A stretch of DNA of 64,000 bases from Pleurocapsa sp. CCALA 161 (GCF_003003995.1 NZ_PVWF01000009.1:1-64000), one strand, 5' to 3'; positions 18,235-26,919 are shown, numbered from the stretch's first letter. Numbers and translations are program-made. The notes: a model not told the origin generated them from the letters alone.

Positions 18235-18350
18235 ATTGGCAATAAATGTTTTTAAATATTTGTCTTAGGCAGAATAGATCGGCAAGGCTCTATAATTATC
18301 GCTGATTATCTCAATTCTGTGGTGCTAAAGATTAGATTTAAATTCCACTA

Positions 18351-18372
18351 ATTTGATTTTTATTTGATTTTT
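18351..18372. repeat. direct repeat of ATTTGATTTTT
   Basis: Two adjacent perfect copies of an 11-base unit lie in the 281-base gap between the divergent DAHP synthase and epimerase genes. They could be part of a promoter or a regulator site; nothing else distinctive was seen in this gap. Confidence 0.6.
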
Positions 18373-18515
18373 AATCTAGTCTATATTCTTTAATCTAAGC
18401 AACCATCGCCAATTTGAATCTCGTAACTTAAATTAAACTATGCTGCAAAATCTCTAAGTCCAGTTATTCTGTTAAAGATCTAACCGATCTCGTACATAAT
18501 TATTCGCAAATCTTT

Positions 18516-19466
18516 ATGAATACCCATATTGTTACTGGTGTTGCAGGATTTATTGGTTCTCATCTAGCTGAAGCTCTTTTGCAGCAAGGAACGGAAGTTA
18601 TTGGTGTGGATCAACTCAACGATTATTATGATCCCCACCTTAAACACAGCAACTTGGTTATTCTCAAGCAGTATGCCAACTTCAAATTCATCAAAGCAGA
18701 TATTCAAGAATTAGACTGGCGAGAGTTATTAGCAGCGGTTGATGTTGTCTATCATCAGGCAGCCCAAGCAGGAGTTAGAGCTAGCTGGGGCGGAGGATTT
18801 AGGAATTATACCGAAAGAAATATTAATGCTACTCAGGTAATTTTGGAAGCAGCCAAACAGACAACATCTTTAACCAGAATTGTTTATGCTTCTAGTTCAT
18901 CAATTTATGGGAATGCAGTGACAATGCCTACCCCAGAAACCCTTTGTCCTGTACCAGTTTCTCCCTACGGCATCACTAAACTTGCAGGGGAGCGTTTGTG
19001 TTGGCTATATCAGCAAAACTTTGATGTTCCCGTGACTGCTTTACGCTACTTTACTGTCTATGGACCAAGACAAAGGCCCGACATGGCTTTTCACAAGTTT
19101 TTTAAAGCAGCAATTGGGGGTGAAGCGATTAGTATTTTCGGTGATGGCAAGCAGACTAGAGACTATACATTCGTGAGGGATATCGTAGCTGCTAACTTAG
19201 CTGCGGGAAAAACACCAGCAGCGATCGGCGAAGTGTTTAATATTGGTGGCGGAAGTCGGGTAACCTTAATTGAGCTATTAGACCTAATGGAACAAGTGAT
19301 GGGATTACCCATCAAGCGCAATTATTTAGAGAATGCTGTAGGTGATGCCCGTCATACTAGTGCTGATATTACCAAGGCACAGAAAATGTTAGGTTATGTC
19401 CCCCAGGTTTCTCTCTTGGAAGGGTTAACCCAACAATGGCAGTGGATACAGTCGTTGTATGTTTGA
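18516..19466 (+). CDS. NAD-dependent sugar-nucleotide epimerase (UDP-glucuronate 4-epimerase type)
   Basis: A 316-residue extended short-chain dehydrogenase. The NAD-binding VTGVAGFIGSHLAEALL, the YASSSSIYGN serine segment, and the SPYGITK catalytic Tyr/Lys motif are all clear, with a YFTVYGPRQRPDMAF substrate segment. The motif wording resembles bacterial UDP-glucuronate 4-epimerases and related nucleotide-sugar epimerases used for surface polysaccharides, but the exact sugar is not decided. It acts in the cytoplasm. It is a single gene; its stop lies 18 bases from the end of the convergent oxidoreductase gene, with a shared palindrome. Confidence 0.88.
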   Translation: MNTHIVTGVAGFIGSHLAEALLQQGTEVIGVDQLNDYYDPHLKHSNLVILKQYANFKFIKADIQELDWRELLAAVDVVYHQAAQAGVRASWGGGFRNYTERNINATQVILEAAKQTTSLTRIVYASSSSIYGNAVTMPTPETLCPVPVSPYGITKLAGERLCWLYQQNFDVPVTALRYFTVYGPRQRPDMAFHKFFKAAIGGEAISIFGDGKQTRDYTFVRDIVAANLAAGKTPAAIGEVFNIGGGSRVTLIELLDLMEQVMGLPIKRNYLENAVGDARHTSADITKAQKMLGYVPQVSLLEGLTQQWQWIQSLYV

Positions 19467-19467
19467 A

Positions 19468-19488
19468 GTAGGTGCGATTCGCCCCTAC
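19468..19488. terminator. compact palindrome in an 18-base convergent gap
   Basis: Bases 19468-19476 pair with 19480-19488 except for one mismatch, around a 3-base loop. It spans the gap between the epimerase and oxidoreductase stop codons, and its core TGCGATTCGCCCC resembles the GGGCGAA palindromes at 7049 and 47698. It likely ends transcription from both sides. Confidence 0.55.
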
Positions 19489-20609
19489 AGATTGACAAAC
19501 TGGTTCATAAACTTGCGGTCAATGTAATCTTTCAGCCACCAGAAAAGAGTAGAATGCCAGCCTAAAGAATCCCAAGAGGCGATCGCCTTAAAATCTCCTG
19601 TACCAATCAAAGCTAGATATTTATCCTGGGGTATATAACTCTGTAGCGGTTGTTGAGTCAAAATATTCTGCCAGTTATTAAACAAGGGTTGTCCTTGACG
19701 CACTGCAAACACTCCTGCTTTGGGACGTGGATAATTAACCATGGTGGCTATATCTCCCGCAGCAAATATGTGAGGATGAGAAATCGACTGAAGAGTATCC
19801 GTCACTAAAATAAAACCCCGATCATCGGTTTTTAACCCAGACTCTTTAATCCACTTTGGTGCAGTAGCTTGAGTTACCCAAAAGATCCGACTGGCTTCAA
19901 TCTCCAATCCTGACTGACAGATAAGCCGATCTGCTAAAACTTCTCTAACATCCTCTTGTAGATATAGCTTGATACCCCGTTGCTGAATAATTTTGGTGAG
20001 CTTATTGCTTACCCAGTTATTGTGTCCTGATAATAACTGCTTACCGCGATGGATTAAATGAATTTCTAGAGTATGCTTACCTTTGAAAATCTCTTGTAAA
20101 CAACTTTGCATATTCAACGCCAACTCCACCCCTCCCGCGCCTCCACCAACGATCGCAATTGATAGAGGTTGTTCTGGATTAGATGCTGCTAACTGCTTTA
20201 ACCGGTACCAAGCCTCAAGAAAATCTGGCACGGGTTTAGCGGGGATAACATATTCTTTAGCACCAGGAACAGTCAGGGTTTGGGGCGTGCTGCCTATATC
20301 TACAGATAAATAATCAAACTTGAACTGCCCAGATACACAAATTACCTTGTTATGCTCTGTATCAATGCCAATAGCGCGATCGCCAATGAATTGCGCCCCC
20401 GCAAACTGAGCTAAACTACATAAGTCGATATGCGTTTCATCGTAGTTATATAACCCCGCCACATGGCCTGGTAGCATCCCCGAATAAGGCGTTTGTTCGA
20501 CATCACTAATTAAAGTTAAATCAACATCTGGGAGAGGATTTAAACCCCATTTTTTTAAGGCGATCGCATGAGAATGACCGCCACCAATTAATACTAGCTT
20601 TTGGCTCAT
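19485..20609 (-). CDS. FAD-dependent oxidoreductase similar to the N-terminal domain of cyanobacterial SelD
   Basis: A 374-residue pyridine-nucleotide-disulphide-type oxidoreductase. It opens with the FAD motif LVLIGGGHSHAIALKKWG and has a second dinucleotide fold IAIVGGGAGGVELALNMQ, then HIFAAGDIATM. The SGMLPGHVAGLY and late YLALIGTGDFKAIASW segments match, as I recall, the NDH-like domain that precedes the selenide,water dikinase domain in many cyanobacterial SelD fusions. Here the frame ends right after that domain and no SelD domain follows. It may be a stand-alone membrane-associated NAD(P)H dehydrogenase-like enzyme; the electron acceptor is unknown. It is a single gene. Confidence 0.8.
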   Translation of the reverse strand: MSQKLVLIGGGHSHAIALKKWGLNPLPDVDLTLISDVEQTPYSGMLPGHVAGLYNYDETHIDLCSLAQFAGAQFIGDRAIGIDTEHNKVICVSGQFKFDYLSVDIGSTPQTLTVPGAKEYVIPAKPVPDFLEAWYRLKQLAASNPEQPLSIAIVGGGAGGVELALNMQSCLQEIFKGKHTLEIHLIHRGKQLLSGHNNWVSNKLTKIIQQRGIKLYLQEDVREVLADRLICQSGLEIEASRIFWVTQATAPKWIKESGLKTDDRGFILVTDTLQSISHPHIFAAGDIATMVNYPRPKAGVFAVRQGQPLFNNWQNILTQQPLQSYIPQDKYLALIGTGDFKAIASWDSLGWHSTLFWWLKDYIDRKFMNQFVNL

Positions 20610-20800
20610 AAATATCTGTCTAGACTTGAAGAATCAGTAAGGTGATTAGCAGCCGTAAATATTACCTAAAACACTTCAAGTATGTACTTTTAGATTGAAA
20701 ACTCTTACTAGTCCTAGTTTTTAATCAATTATTTATTTATTGTACAATGCCAGTTTTCAGCTATGAGCCTTTGGAGCTAAAAATATCTAATCCTGACTTT

Positions 20801-21142
20801 TTAAAGATTTAGTCTGCCTGTAGTAAATAATTGATATCCTCCTGTAAAGCTAGCCAGGGAAATCACAAACTGCCAAAGACTTGTAGGCTGTAAAATGGCT
20901 CGACTACTAAGAAAAACTGCGATAATGCCAATAGCGATCGCAATCACAGCAAATTCTTTGTTGCTTCGTGGCAAAATAAAAAACATCAGCACACCGATAG
21001 TTAAAAATAGGATGGAAGTATCTGCTGCCACTCCTCTCCACCAATAGGGAGAGAGATTATTGGTGAAGTAAATATTTTTTCCGAGAAAATAAATTCCTAG
21101 TAGTAATAACCCTAGTCCGAGTAATCTTGATAATAATCGCAT
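20801..21142 (-). CDS. small membrane protein of unknown function
   Basis: A 113-residue protein with about three or four hydrophobic spans (LLGLGLLLLGIYFLG, TSILFLTIGVLMFFIL, FAVIAIAIGIIAVFLS and LWQFVISLASFTGGYQL), so it is a small integral membrane protein. I recognise no domain. The start is ATG. It is flanked by non-coding gaps of 191 and 160 bases and has no obvious operon partner. Confidence 0.65.
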   Translation of the reverse strand: MRLLSRLLGLGLLLLGIYFLGKNIYFTNNLSPYWWRGVAADTSILFLTIGVLMFFILPRSNKEFAVIAIAIGIIAVFLSSRAILQPTSLWQFVISLASFTGGYQLFTTGRLNL

Positions 21143-21302
21143 ATTTATTCTGGTTGAACAATAACCCTAGAATGCCCAAATAATCTCGATCAAGATGCAG
21201 TAATATCGTTTCAGTTTTTAGTTGAGACAGATTAATTGTAGGGGCCAAACGCGAAGCGAAGCGTAATCGCCTATATTATTGAATAACTCTAAAATAATTG
21301 AG

Positions 21303-21539
21303 ATGCCTACTGTTTTAAGAATAGGTGCATATCGTTTTTACTTTTATAGCCATGAGCCAAACGAACCACCTCATATTCATATAGATAGAGATAATCTGTC
21401 GGTGAAATTTTGGCTAGAGCCTATAGTGTTAGCTAAAAATCATGGATTTAGAGGGAAGGAGCTAAGAAAGTTAGAATTACTAGTAACAGAAAATCAAACG
21501 AAATTTATAGAGGCTTGGTATGGATATTTTGGAAATTAA
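21303..21539 (+). CDS. DUF4160 domain protein, putative toxin-antitoxin partner
   Basis: A 78-residue protein starting at ATG 21303; an in-frame TTG at 21279 is less likely because the family normally starts with MPTVLRIG. The signature segments GAYRFYFYSHEPNEPPHIHIDR and KFWLEP, and a short C-terminal helix ending EAWYGYF, identify DUF4160. It overlaps the next gene by 20 bases, and the two form the common DUF4160-DUF2442 pair, which is proposed to be a toxin-antitoxin-like module. I do not know of a demonstrated activity. The upstream DNA contains a GCGAAGCGAAGCG motif related to the dispersed repeats. Confidence 0.85.
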   Translation: MPTVLRIGAYRFYFYSHEPNEPPHIHIDRDNLSVKFWLEPIVLAKNHGFRGKELRKLELLVTENQTKFIEAWYGYFGN

Positions 21540-21795
21540 AGCAGATGAAAGAGTCCAAAACGTCTATTTTACAGAAGATACTATTAGTGTCGAAATTATG
21601 GATGGTAGAACTATTACTGTTCCCTTAGTTTGGTATCCCAGGCTATTAGCAGCTTCTCCTGAACAAAGAGAAAAATGGTCAATTTGTGGAGGCGGTTATG
21701 GTATTCATTGGTCAGAAATCGACGAAGATTTAAGTACGGAAGGGTTGTTAAGAGGCGCACCAGCACCCCGCAGTCAATTTCAAAGCAAGCTGTAG
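21520..21795 (+). CDS. DUF2442 domain protein, putative antitoxin-like partner
   Basis: A 91-residue protein. The DUF2442 marks are visible: EDTISVEIMDGRTITVPLVWYPRLLAAS and the GIHWSEIDEDLSTEGLLRG block near the C-terminus. Its start overlaps the end of the DUF4160 gene by 20 bases, which suggests translational coupling. Such pairs are usually interpreted as toxin-antitoxin-like by genetic context; which partner would be toxic is not settled as far as I know. It is convergent with coaBC, with only 2 bases between the stop codons. Confidence 0.85.
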   Translation: MDILEIKADERVQNVYFTEDTISVEIMDGRTITVPLVWYPRLLAASPEQREKWSICGGGYGIHWSEIDEDLSTEGLLRGAPAPRSQFQSKL

Positions 21796-21797
21796 AA

Positions 21798-23123
21798 TTA
21801 TGTCTTATGTTGATCGCAAGTTACTTCTAGATAATTGGCGATCGCTTTAGCGATTTCTGGTTTACCTACTACTTTTTGTGGTGCTTCGTCTTTGGTGACT
21901 AGATAAGCTACCTGTGCGCCTGTAGCTTGGTGTTCTTCGCCTCGATTGGCTACCACCATTTGATAACCCTCTTGCAATCGGCTTTTAGCAATATCAATCA
22001 ACTCTTCATGAGAGATATTTTCTTGATACTTAAAAGTAATCATGCCTAAACTAGGAAACTTAGCTCTCACCCCACTAATTACTTTGGTGGTTGGGATTAA
22101 ATCAATTTTGGATAGTTCGCCACTAGGAATTTTACCAGGGAAGACTTGAGCAGGTTGATAGTCGGCTACCGCAGCGGAAAAAATGCCGTAACGATAATTG
22201 TTTTGTAACTCTGTCATTACTTCAGCTAGATACTCGTCGTAGGTAGTAACTATTTTGTGAGGGAGATACTCAGGAGGCGAAAAACTACCCTGTCCATGAA
22301 TTAATTTTACTTTTGCTCCCCGCAGATATAATTCTTCAGCGATACAAGCGCCTAATCTGCCTGTAAAACGATTGGTAAGACGCCGGATATGATCGATCGG
22401 CACAGGGGTAGGCCCTCCTGTAACTAAAATTGGCAGATCCTTGAGAGAAGATTGGCTAACCGCGCGACAGACAGCAAAAGCGATCGCCTTTTCTTCAGGT
22501 AAATTATTTTTACCATTAGCAACTTTAGGAGGAATAATTTTAATTCCCAAGCGATCTAACTTACGTAGAGATTCCGTCAGAATTGAATTATGCAAACTAC
22601 CATGCATCGTTGGCGCAATTAGAATCTGGGTTTTACCCCGCTCCATTCTGCCAATCGCTGAACCTAAACTAGAAGTGATGATCCCATCGGCAATGCCCAA
22701 AGCCATTTTGTTAATCGTGTTATAGGTAGCAGGAGCAACTACATAAGCAGCAAAGGGATAATCATCGCTCAAATGTTCGGCATTAGCCGTGAGCTTAGTA
22801 ATTACAGGATTAGTAGTACTCCACTCCAGAGCATCAACAGTCGTATATCTCAACGCTTCAGGAGAAACAAACGCCACTACCTCTGCACCCTGACGACGAA
22901 GAGTACGGGCAATTAGAGGAGCTTTCATAGCAGCAATACTACCCGTGACCAATAAAGCAATCCGCTTAGATTGTAAATGAGTTGATTCTAAGGTTACTTC
23001 GCGATCCGTAGGATACACAGATGCGCTTCGCGAAGCAATATCCTCATCTTTTAGGAGTTCTTTAGGGTAATCGTAATCGTCTAATGCCAATTCTGGTGAA
23101 GATTCAAAATCCCATTTATTCAT
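21798..23123 (-). CDS. coaBC: bifunctional phosphopantothenoylcysteine decarboxylase / phosphopantothenate-cysteine ligase, divergent form
   Basis: A 441-residue CoaBC-type flavoprotein of coenzyme A synthesis. The decarboxylase half (about 53-235) has LLVTGSIAAMKAPLIARTLRRQGAEV and APATYNTINKMALGIAD, but PTMHGSL replaces the usual PAMN motif. The ligase half (about 240-430) has ILVTGGPTPVPIDHIRRLTNRFTGRLG and AAVADYQPA. It therefore likely makes 4'-phosphopantetheine, although it departs from the common bacterial form. A 50-residue N-terminal extension precedes the core; residues about 29-45 are encoded by a palindromic repeat (23001-23042). The gene is followed upstream on the same strand by rsmG, 13 bases away, so they are likely cotranscribed. 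Confidence 0.8.
   Translation of the reverse strand: MNKWDFESSPELALDDYDYPKELLKDEDIASRSASVYPTDREVTLESTHLQSKRIALLVTGSIAAMKAPLIARTLRRQGAEVVAFVSPEALRYTTVDALEWSTTNPVITKLTANAEHLSDDYPFAAYVVAPATYNTINKMALGIADGIITSSLGSAIGRMERGKTQILIAPTMHGSLHNSILTESLRKLDRLGIKIIPPKVANGKNNLPEEKAIAFAVCRAVSQSSLKDLPILVTGGPTPVPIDHIRRLTNRFTGRLGACIAEELYLRGAKVKLIHGQGSFSPPEYLPHKIVTTYDEYLAEVMTELQNNYRYGIFSAAVADYQPAQVFPGKIPSGELSKIDLIPTTKVISGVRAKFPSLGMITFKYQENISHEELIDIAKSRLQEGYQMVVANRGEEHQATGAQVAYLVTKDEAPQKVVGKPEIAKAIANYLEVTCDQHKT
23001..23042. repeat. palindromic repeat element inside coaBC
   Basis: This stretch contains the perfect 12-bp palindrome GCTTCGCGAAGC (about 23025-23036) and a GATCCGTAGGATACAC part. Similar GCGAAG / GTATCCT..AGGA pieces occur in intergenic DNA at 27064-27107, 29309-29332 and 48318-48368. 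Here it lies in frame and encodes part of the N-terminal extension of CoaBC. Confidence 0.6.
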
Positions 23124-23136
23124 ACAGTTTTACTGC

Positions 23137-23877
23137 TCAAAGTGGTTGCTTTTCAGGAATACCCACAGCGCGAGGAAATTTTTTAGCAGTGGTGGAATCC
23201 TTGCGGAGATAAATACAGTGACGAATTCCTTTGCTTAAGGGAGTTTCCCAACGATGGATTAGTTCAATCTTGCCGCCTAATTGTGTTGCTGCTGCTGCTA
23301 AACCTGCTGTATCTTCATCACTCCAATGCCCGCGATAAAGAATGGCTAATCCGCCTTTTTTCACAAAAGGAAGACTATATTCAGCACAGACAGACGGTTT
23401 ACTCACTGCTCTTACTAATGCTAGATCATAGCTAGCGCGATCGCCTGGAATTCTCCCTAATTCTTCTGCCCTGGCTACTATCCCTGTCGCATTATTAAGC
23501 TGTAGTTTGGCAATTAGATCGTTGACAAAAGTAATTTTCTTGCGGGTTGAATCTAAGAGTGTAATGCGCCAATGAGGAAAAGCGATCGCTAAAGGAATAC
23601 CTGGAAAACCTGCCCCAGTACCCACATCAATAATCTGCAATTGATGGGCTAAGATCTCCTCCAGGGCAATTATTCCCGATAAAGAATCCCAGAGGTGCTT
23701 CTCCCAAAAGTCTTCTGGTGAAGTAATCCGAGTTAAATTTTGCTGGCGATTTCCCTCTAAAACTTCTTGATAAATTTGTTGAAATAGTTGCTCTTGAGCA
23801 TCGCTTGGCTGCCAATTTAGAGTTTGTGACCAAATCTGATTCATTGGGGGCAGTACGTTGGTTTCAATTTTACTCAT
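23137..23877 (-). CDS. rsmG: 16S rRNA (guanine-527-N7)-methyltransferase
   Basis: A 246-residue GidB/RsmG methyltransferase, which adds a methyl to N7 of G527 of 16S rRNA. It shows NLTRITSPEDFWEKHLWDSL, the SAM motif IDVGTGAGFPGIPLAIAFP, LLDSTRKKITFV and ARAEELG, all typical of the family. The length fits. It sits between an ABC ATPase gene (13 bases upstream) and coaBC (13 bases downstream) on the minus strand, so the three probably form one transcription unit. Confidence 0.95.
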   Translation of the reverse strand: MSKIETNVLPPMNQIWSQTLNWQPSDAQEQLFQQIYQEVLEGNRQQNLTRITSPEDFWEKHLWDSLSGIIALEEILAHQLQIIDVGTGAGFPGIPLAIAFPHWRITLLDSTRKKITFVNDLIAKLQLNNATGIVARAEELGRIPGDRASYDLALVRAVSKPSVCAEYSLPFVKKGGLAILYRGHWSDEDTAGLAAAATQLGGKIELIHRWETPLSKGIRHCIYLRKDSTTAKKFPRAVGIPEKQPL

Positions 23878-23890
23878 AGGCTTATAAAAA

Positions 23891-24538
23891 TTATCGATTC
23901 AAGGCAGTTGACTCCATCGGTTGTAAAACGCCATGATTGATCGTCCAACAGCGATCGGCTATATTAATTAGTTCGACTGGATCGTGAGTTACCACCAGTA
24001 GCGTCCAATGCTGCTTTAATTTGGCTAACAGTTTGGCTAGCTGAATTCGCATTGACCAATCTAACCCCGCCGTTGGTTCATCCAGCATCAGGATATTAGG
24101 CTGGCGAATTAGCTGTACCGCCAAGGCTAAACGACGTTGTTGTCCCCCACTGAGAGCGTGAGGTGATACCTGGAGAGATATCTGCTCTAATCCTACCTCG
24201 CTTAAAGCATCTCTGACTCTTTTCAAGTCTAATTCGGGATGACCTAAGCGCAATTCTTCTAAGATTGTTCCGCCACAAAAATGCCGTTCGGGAAACTGAA
24301 AGACTAACCCTGCTAGCTGCTGTAATTCTAAATCGGTTAATTGTTTTGTGCGCCAAGAGATTTTACCTTGAGTCGGTTCGGCTAATCCCGCTAAGATTTC
24401 CAAGAGTGTGGTTTTGCCTGAACCACTTGCCCCGACTATTAATCCTAAATGCTGGGCTGGTAACTCTAGGTTAATATCCTTTAGAATCGGTTGGGGAGTT
24501 GCGGTCGGATGATAAATTAAATTTTGTAGACGCAGCAT
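23891..24538 (-). CDS. ABC transporter ATP-binding protein
   Basis: A 215-residue ABC ATPase with Walker A GASGSGKTTLLE, Q-loop VFQFPERHF, signature LSGGQQRRLALA, Walker B LMLDEPTAGLD and the H-loop THD. It has no permease domain and no permease gene is adjacent. The PERHF wording and short length resemble energy-coupling-type or cobalt-transporter-like ATPases and the plastid ABCI11-type proteins; the substrate cannot be told. It is the first gene of a probable unit with rsmG and coaBC. Confidence 0.88.
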   Translation of the reverse strand: MLRLQNLIYHPTATPQPILKDINLELPAQHLGLIVGASGSGKTTLLEILAGLAEPTQGKISWRTKQLTDLELQQLAGLVFQFPERHFCGGTILEELRLGHPELDLKRVRDALSEVGLEQISLQVSPHALSGGQQRRLALAVQLIRQPNILMLDEPTAGLDWSMRIQLAKLLAKLKQHWTLLVVTHDPVELINIADRCWTINHGVLQPMESTALNR

Positions 24539-24715
24539 AAGCTCATAAATTGAAGTTTCCTTTTGATTATACGCACTAAAATTAGTTTGCTTTTTGATTT
24601 TTCTGGGGAATTATTAATTATATTATCTGCTTTCTTTTGGAACTAAAGTATTATTGTTTACGTCTACAACTATAAAAAATTACAGACAAAATAGATAAAT
24701 TTTATTCGCTATATT

Positions 24716-25648
24716 ATGAACAAAAAAGAATATTTCTTCAGTCTAAAAAAATATTATCAACGAATACTCTTGACTGTACCATTAACAGTTATATTATCGC
24801 TAAATTTCAATACCAGTTCTGCTTGGGCAAAAGACCCGTTTAGAGTAAAAAATGCTCGCGATATTGGTGAACATACCGAAAAAGCTTTTAAAACTATTTT
24901 TATTGAAGGCAATTATCAAACTGTTAAGCAGGAATTGAACCAGGCAGAGGTTAAAGAACCAAATGAACCTTTAGCTCATGCGCTACTAGCTTCTTTAGCC
25001 TATACCGAAAAAGACTGGCAAAAAGTCAAACAGTACGCTGATGAAACCCTATCCTCTGCTCAATTGCTAAGTAAAACCGATCCTGTTAGGGGCAATCTTT
25101 ACTTAGGAGTAGGTCATTTCTTAGCTGGAGCTTATATCTACGAAAAGCAAGGCGCGCTGCCAGCAATTAATAAACTACAGCAGGTATTTAAGTATTTAGA
25201 TCGAGCAGAAGATGCCGATCCTAACGATCCTGAATTAAACTTAATTAAGGGCTATATGGATTTATTATTGGCGGTTAATTTACCATTTTCTAGTCCCGAA
25301 CAGGCGATCGCTCGTTTTAAAGCCCATGCTGCACCAAATTATTTAGTCGAAAGAGGATTAGCTGTAGCCTATCGCGATCTCAATGACTATAACAAGGCGC
25401 TGAAATATGCCGACCTAGCTTTAAAAACTGCTCCAGAAAACCCAGAACACTACTATCTTAAAGGGCAAATTTTAAGACAGCTCGGCAAGCAGCAAAACAG
25501 TGTCACAATCCTCACAGAAGCGATCGCTAATTTTGACCTAGCCTTAGCTAAATCAAAACAGTTGCCTGAATTTGTCTTAGAAACTTTAGAAAGGGAACGT
25601 AATTCAGCTCAAGAAAAAATTGTCGAAATTGAATCAGGAAAAAGTTAG
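24716..25648 (+). CDS. exported TPR protein (Sll0314/Alr1548-like)
   Basis: A 310-residue protein with an N-terminal signal segment (ILLTVPLTVILSLNF, ending SAWAKDPF). The following DPFRVKNARDIGEHTEKAFKTIF is, as I recall, the start motif of the cyanobacterial Sll0314/Alr1548 family. TPR-like helical pairs follow (about 65-280), such as EPLAHALLASLAYTEKDWQK and ALKYADLALKTAPENPEHYYLKGQ. It is probably periplasmic or lumenal and works as a docking protein. The exact job is unknown. It is a single gene. Confidence 0.78.
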   Translation: MNKKEYFFSLKKYYQRILLTVPLTVILSLNFNTSSAWAKDPFRVKNARDIGEHTEKAFKTIFIEGNYQTVKQELNQAEVKEPNEPLAHALLASLAYTEKDWQKVKQYADETLSSAQLLSKTDPVRGNLYLGVGHFLAGAYIYEKQGALPAINKLQQVFKYLDRAEDADPNDPELNLIKGYMDLLLAVNLPFSSPEQAIARFKAHAAPNYLVERGLAVAYRDLNDYNKALKYADLALKTAPENPEHYYLKGQILRQLGKQQNSVTILTEAIANFDLALAKSKQLPEFVLETLERERNSAQEKIVEIESGKS

Positions 25649-25818
25649 TTGGATATAATTAATTAATAAGTATGTCTGCCTACTTGCTTTAATTTTTAAT
25701 TTACATTACTTAACTTATTTGTTTGTCGTTACAAATTATGAGTTAATTGTAATTAATTATTAAAATTGGGTCTAATCTTATCAACACATAGAATAGACAT
25801 TTCATTTATAGATTTTTT

Positions 25819-26919
25819 ATGAGTCCTATCACTTTCTTAATTCTAGTTGCAGGATTAGTGCTACTGGTAATCGGGGCAGAGTTCCTGGTTAAAGGCTCTT
25901 CTAGACTGGCGGCAATGCTGCGGATACCTCCTCTAATTATTGGCTTGACTGTAGTAGCTTACGGCACTAGTGCGCCAGAAATGTCCGTCAGTGTTATGTC
26001 AGCGTTATCGGCACAAGGAGCTGATATTGCGATCGGCAATGTAGTAGGTAGTAATATTTGTAATGTTTTACTGATACTTGGTTTATCTGCGTTAATCGCG
26101 CCATTAGCAGTTACTAAGCAAATGATTCGTTCCGATGTACCGATTATGATCGGCGTATCATTTCTGCTGTTAATGTTTTCCCTTGATGGTCAACTCAGCA
26201 AAGTAGACAGTATTATTTTATTTATTGGTGTACTTACATATACTCTCTCTTTAATCTATCAAAGTAGTAAACAAAGTGTAGAACAAGATGAGTTTACAGA
26301 GGAATACAGTTTATCCGAGCCAATTACGCCAATAGCTTGGGTTAAAAATACGGCATATATTATTGGGGGGTTAATTTTACTAGTCTTAGGTTCTCGTTGG
26401 CTAGTAGCATCAGCGATCACCATTGCCGAATATTTTCAGGTGAGTAAACTCATAGTTGGCTTAACCATTGTCGCTGTGGGTACATCACTGCCAGAATTAT
26501 TTACTTCAGTAATCGCTAGCTTTCGTGGCGAAACAGATATCGCCGTGGGTAATGTTTTAGGGAGTAATATTTTTAATATCTTAGCGGTGCTGGGTGTATC
26601 AGGAATAGTTGCTCCCAATGGCATTAACGTCAGTCCTAGCGTAATTAGCTTTGATCTGCCAGTGATGATTGCCGTAGCATTTTCCTGTTTACCTATTTTC
26701 TATTCGGGAAAACGGATTGAACGCTGGGAAGGAGTATTGTTTATATTTTACTATGTAGCTTATACTGCCTACCTAATCTTGAATTCTACAAATCCTCCCC
26801 ATCCTATTTTGCCTGTGTATGTCAAGATTATGATGCTGGGAGTTATTCCTGTGACTATTATTGCCATAATTACGATCGCAATTATGGAAAAAAGGGCAAA
26901 AAATAAAAACCATGTCTAG
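25819..26919 (+). CDS. calcium/sodium antiporter, CaCA family (YrbG type)
   Basis: A 366-residue membrane antiporter with about ten helices. Two inverted alpha repeats are plain: GLTVVAYGTSAPEMSVSV with VGSNICNVLLILG (about 40-90), and GLTIVAVGTSLPELFTSV with LGSNIFNILAVLG (about 210-265). These hold the Na+/Ca2+-binding acidic residues. The protein exchanges Ca2+ or Na+ across the plasma membrane, with exact ion use not decided by sequence. It ends in a short basic tail (EKRAKNKNHV). It is a single gene with an upstream A+T-rich promoter region and a heptamer repeat block downstream. Confidence 0.93.
   Translation: MSPITFLILVAGLVLLVIGAEFLVKGSSRLAAMLRIPPLIIGLTVVAYGTSAPEMSVSVMSALSAQGADIAIGNVVGSNICNVLLILGLSALIAPLAVTKQMIRSDVPIMIGVSFLLLMFSLDGQLSKVDSIILFIGVLTYTLSLIYQSSKQSVEQDEFTEEYSLSEPITPIAWVKNTAYIIGGLILLVLGSRWLVASAITIAEYFQVSKLIVGLTIVAVGTSLPELFTSVIASFRGETDIAVGNVLGSNIFNILAVLGVSGIVAPNGINVSPSVISFDLPVMIAVAFSCLPIFYSGKRIERWEGVLFIFYYVAYTAYLILNSTNPPHPILPVYVKIMMLGVIPVTIIAIITIAIMEKRAKNKNHV

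Noticed and set aside
22441-22725. Plus-strand frame inside coaBC
   Set aside because: It is antisense to conserved CoaBC motifs and has no recognisable product.
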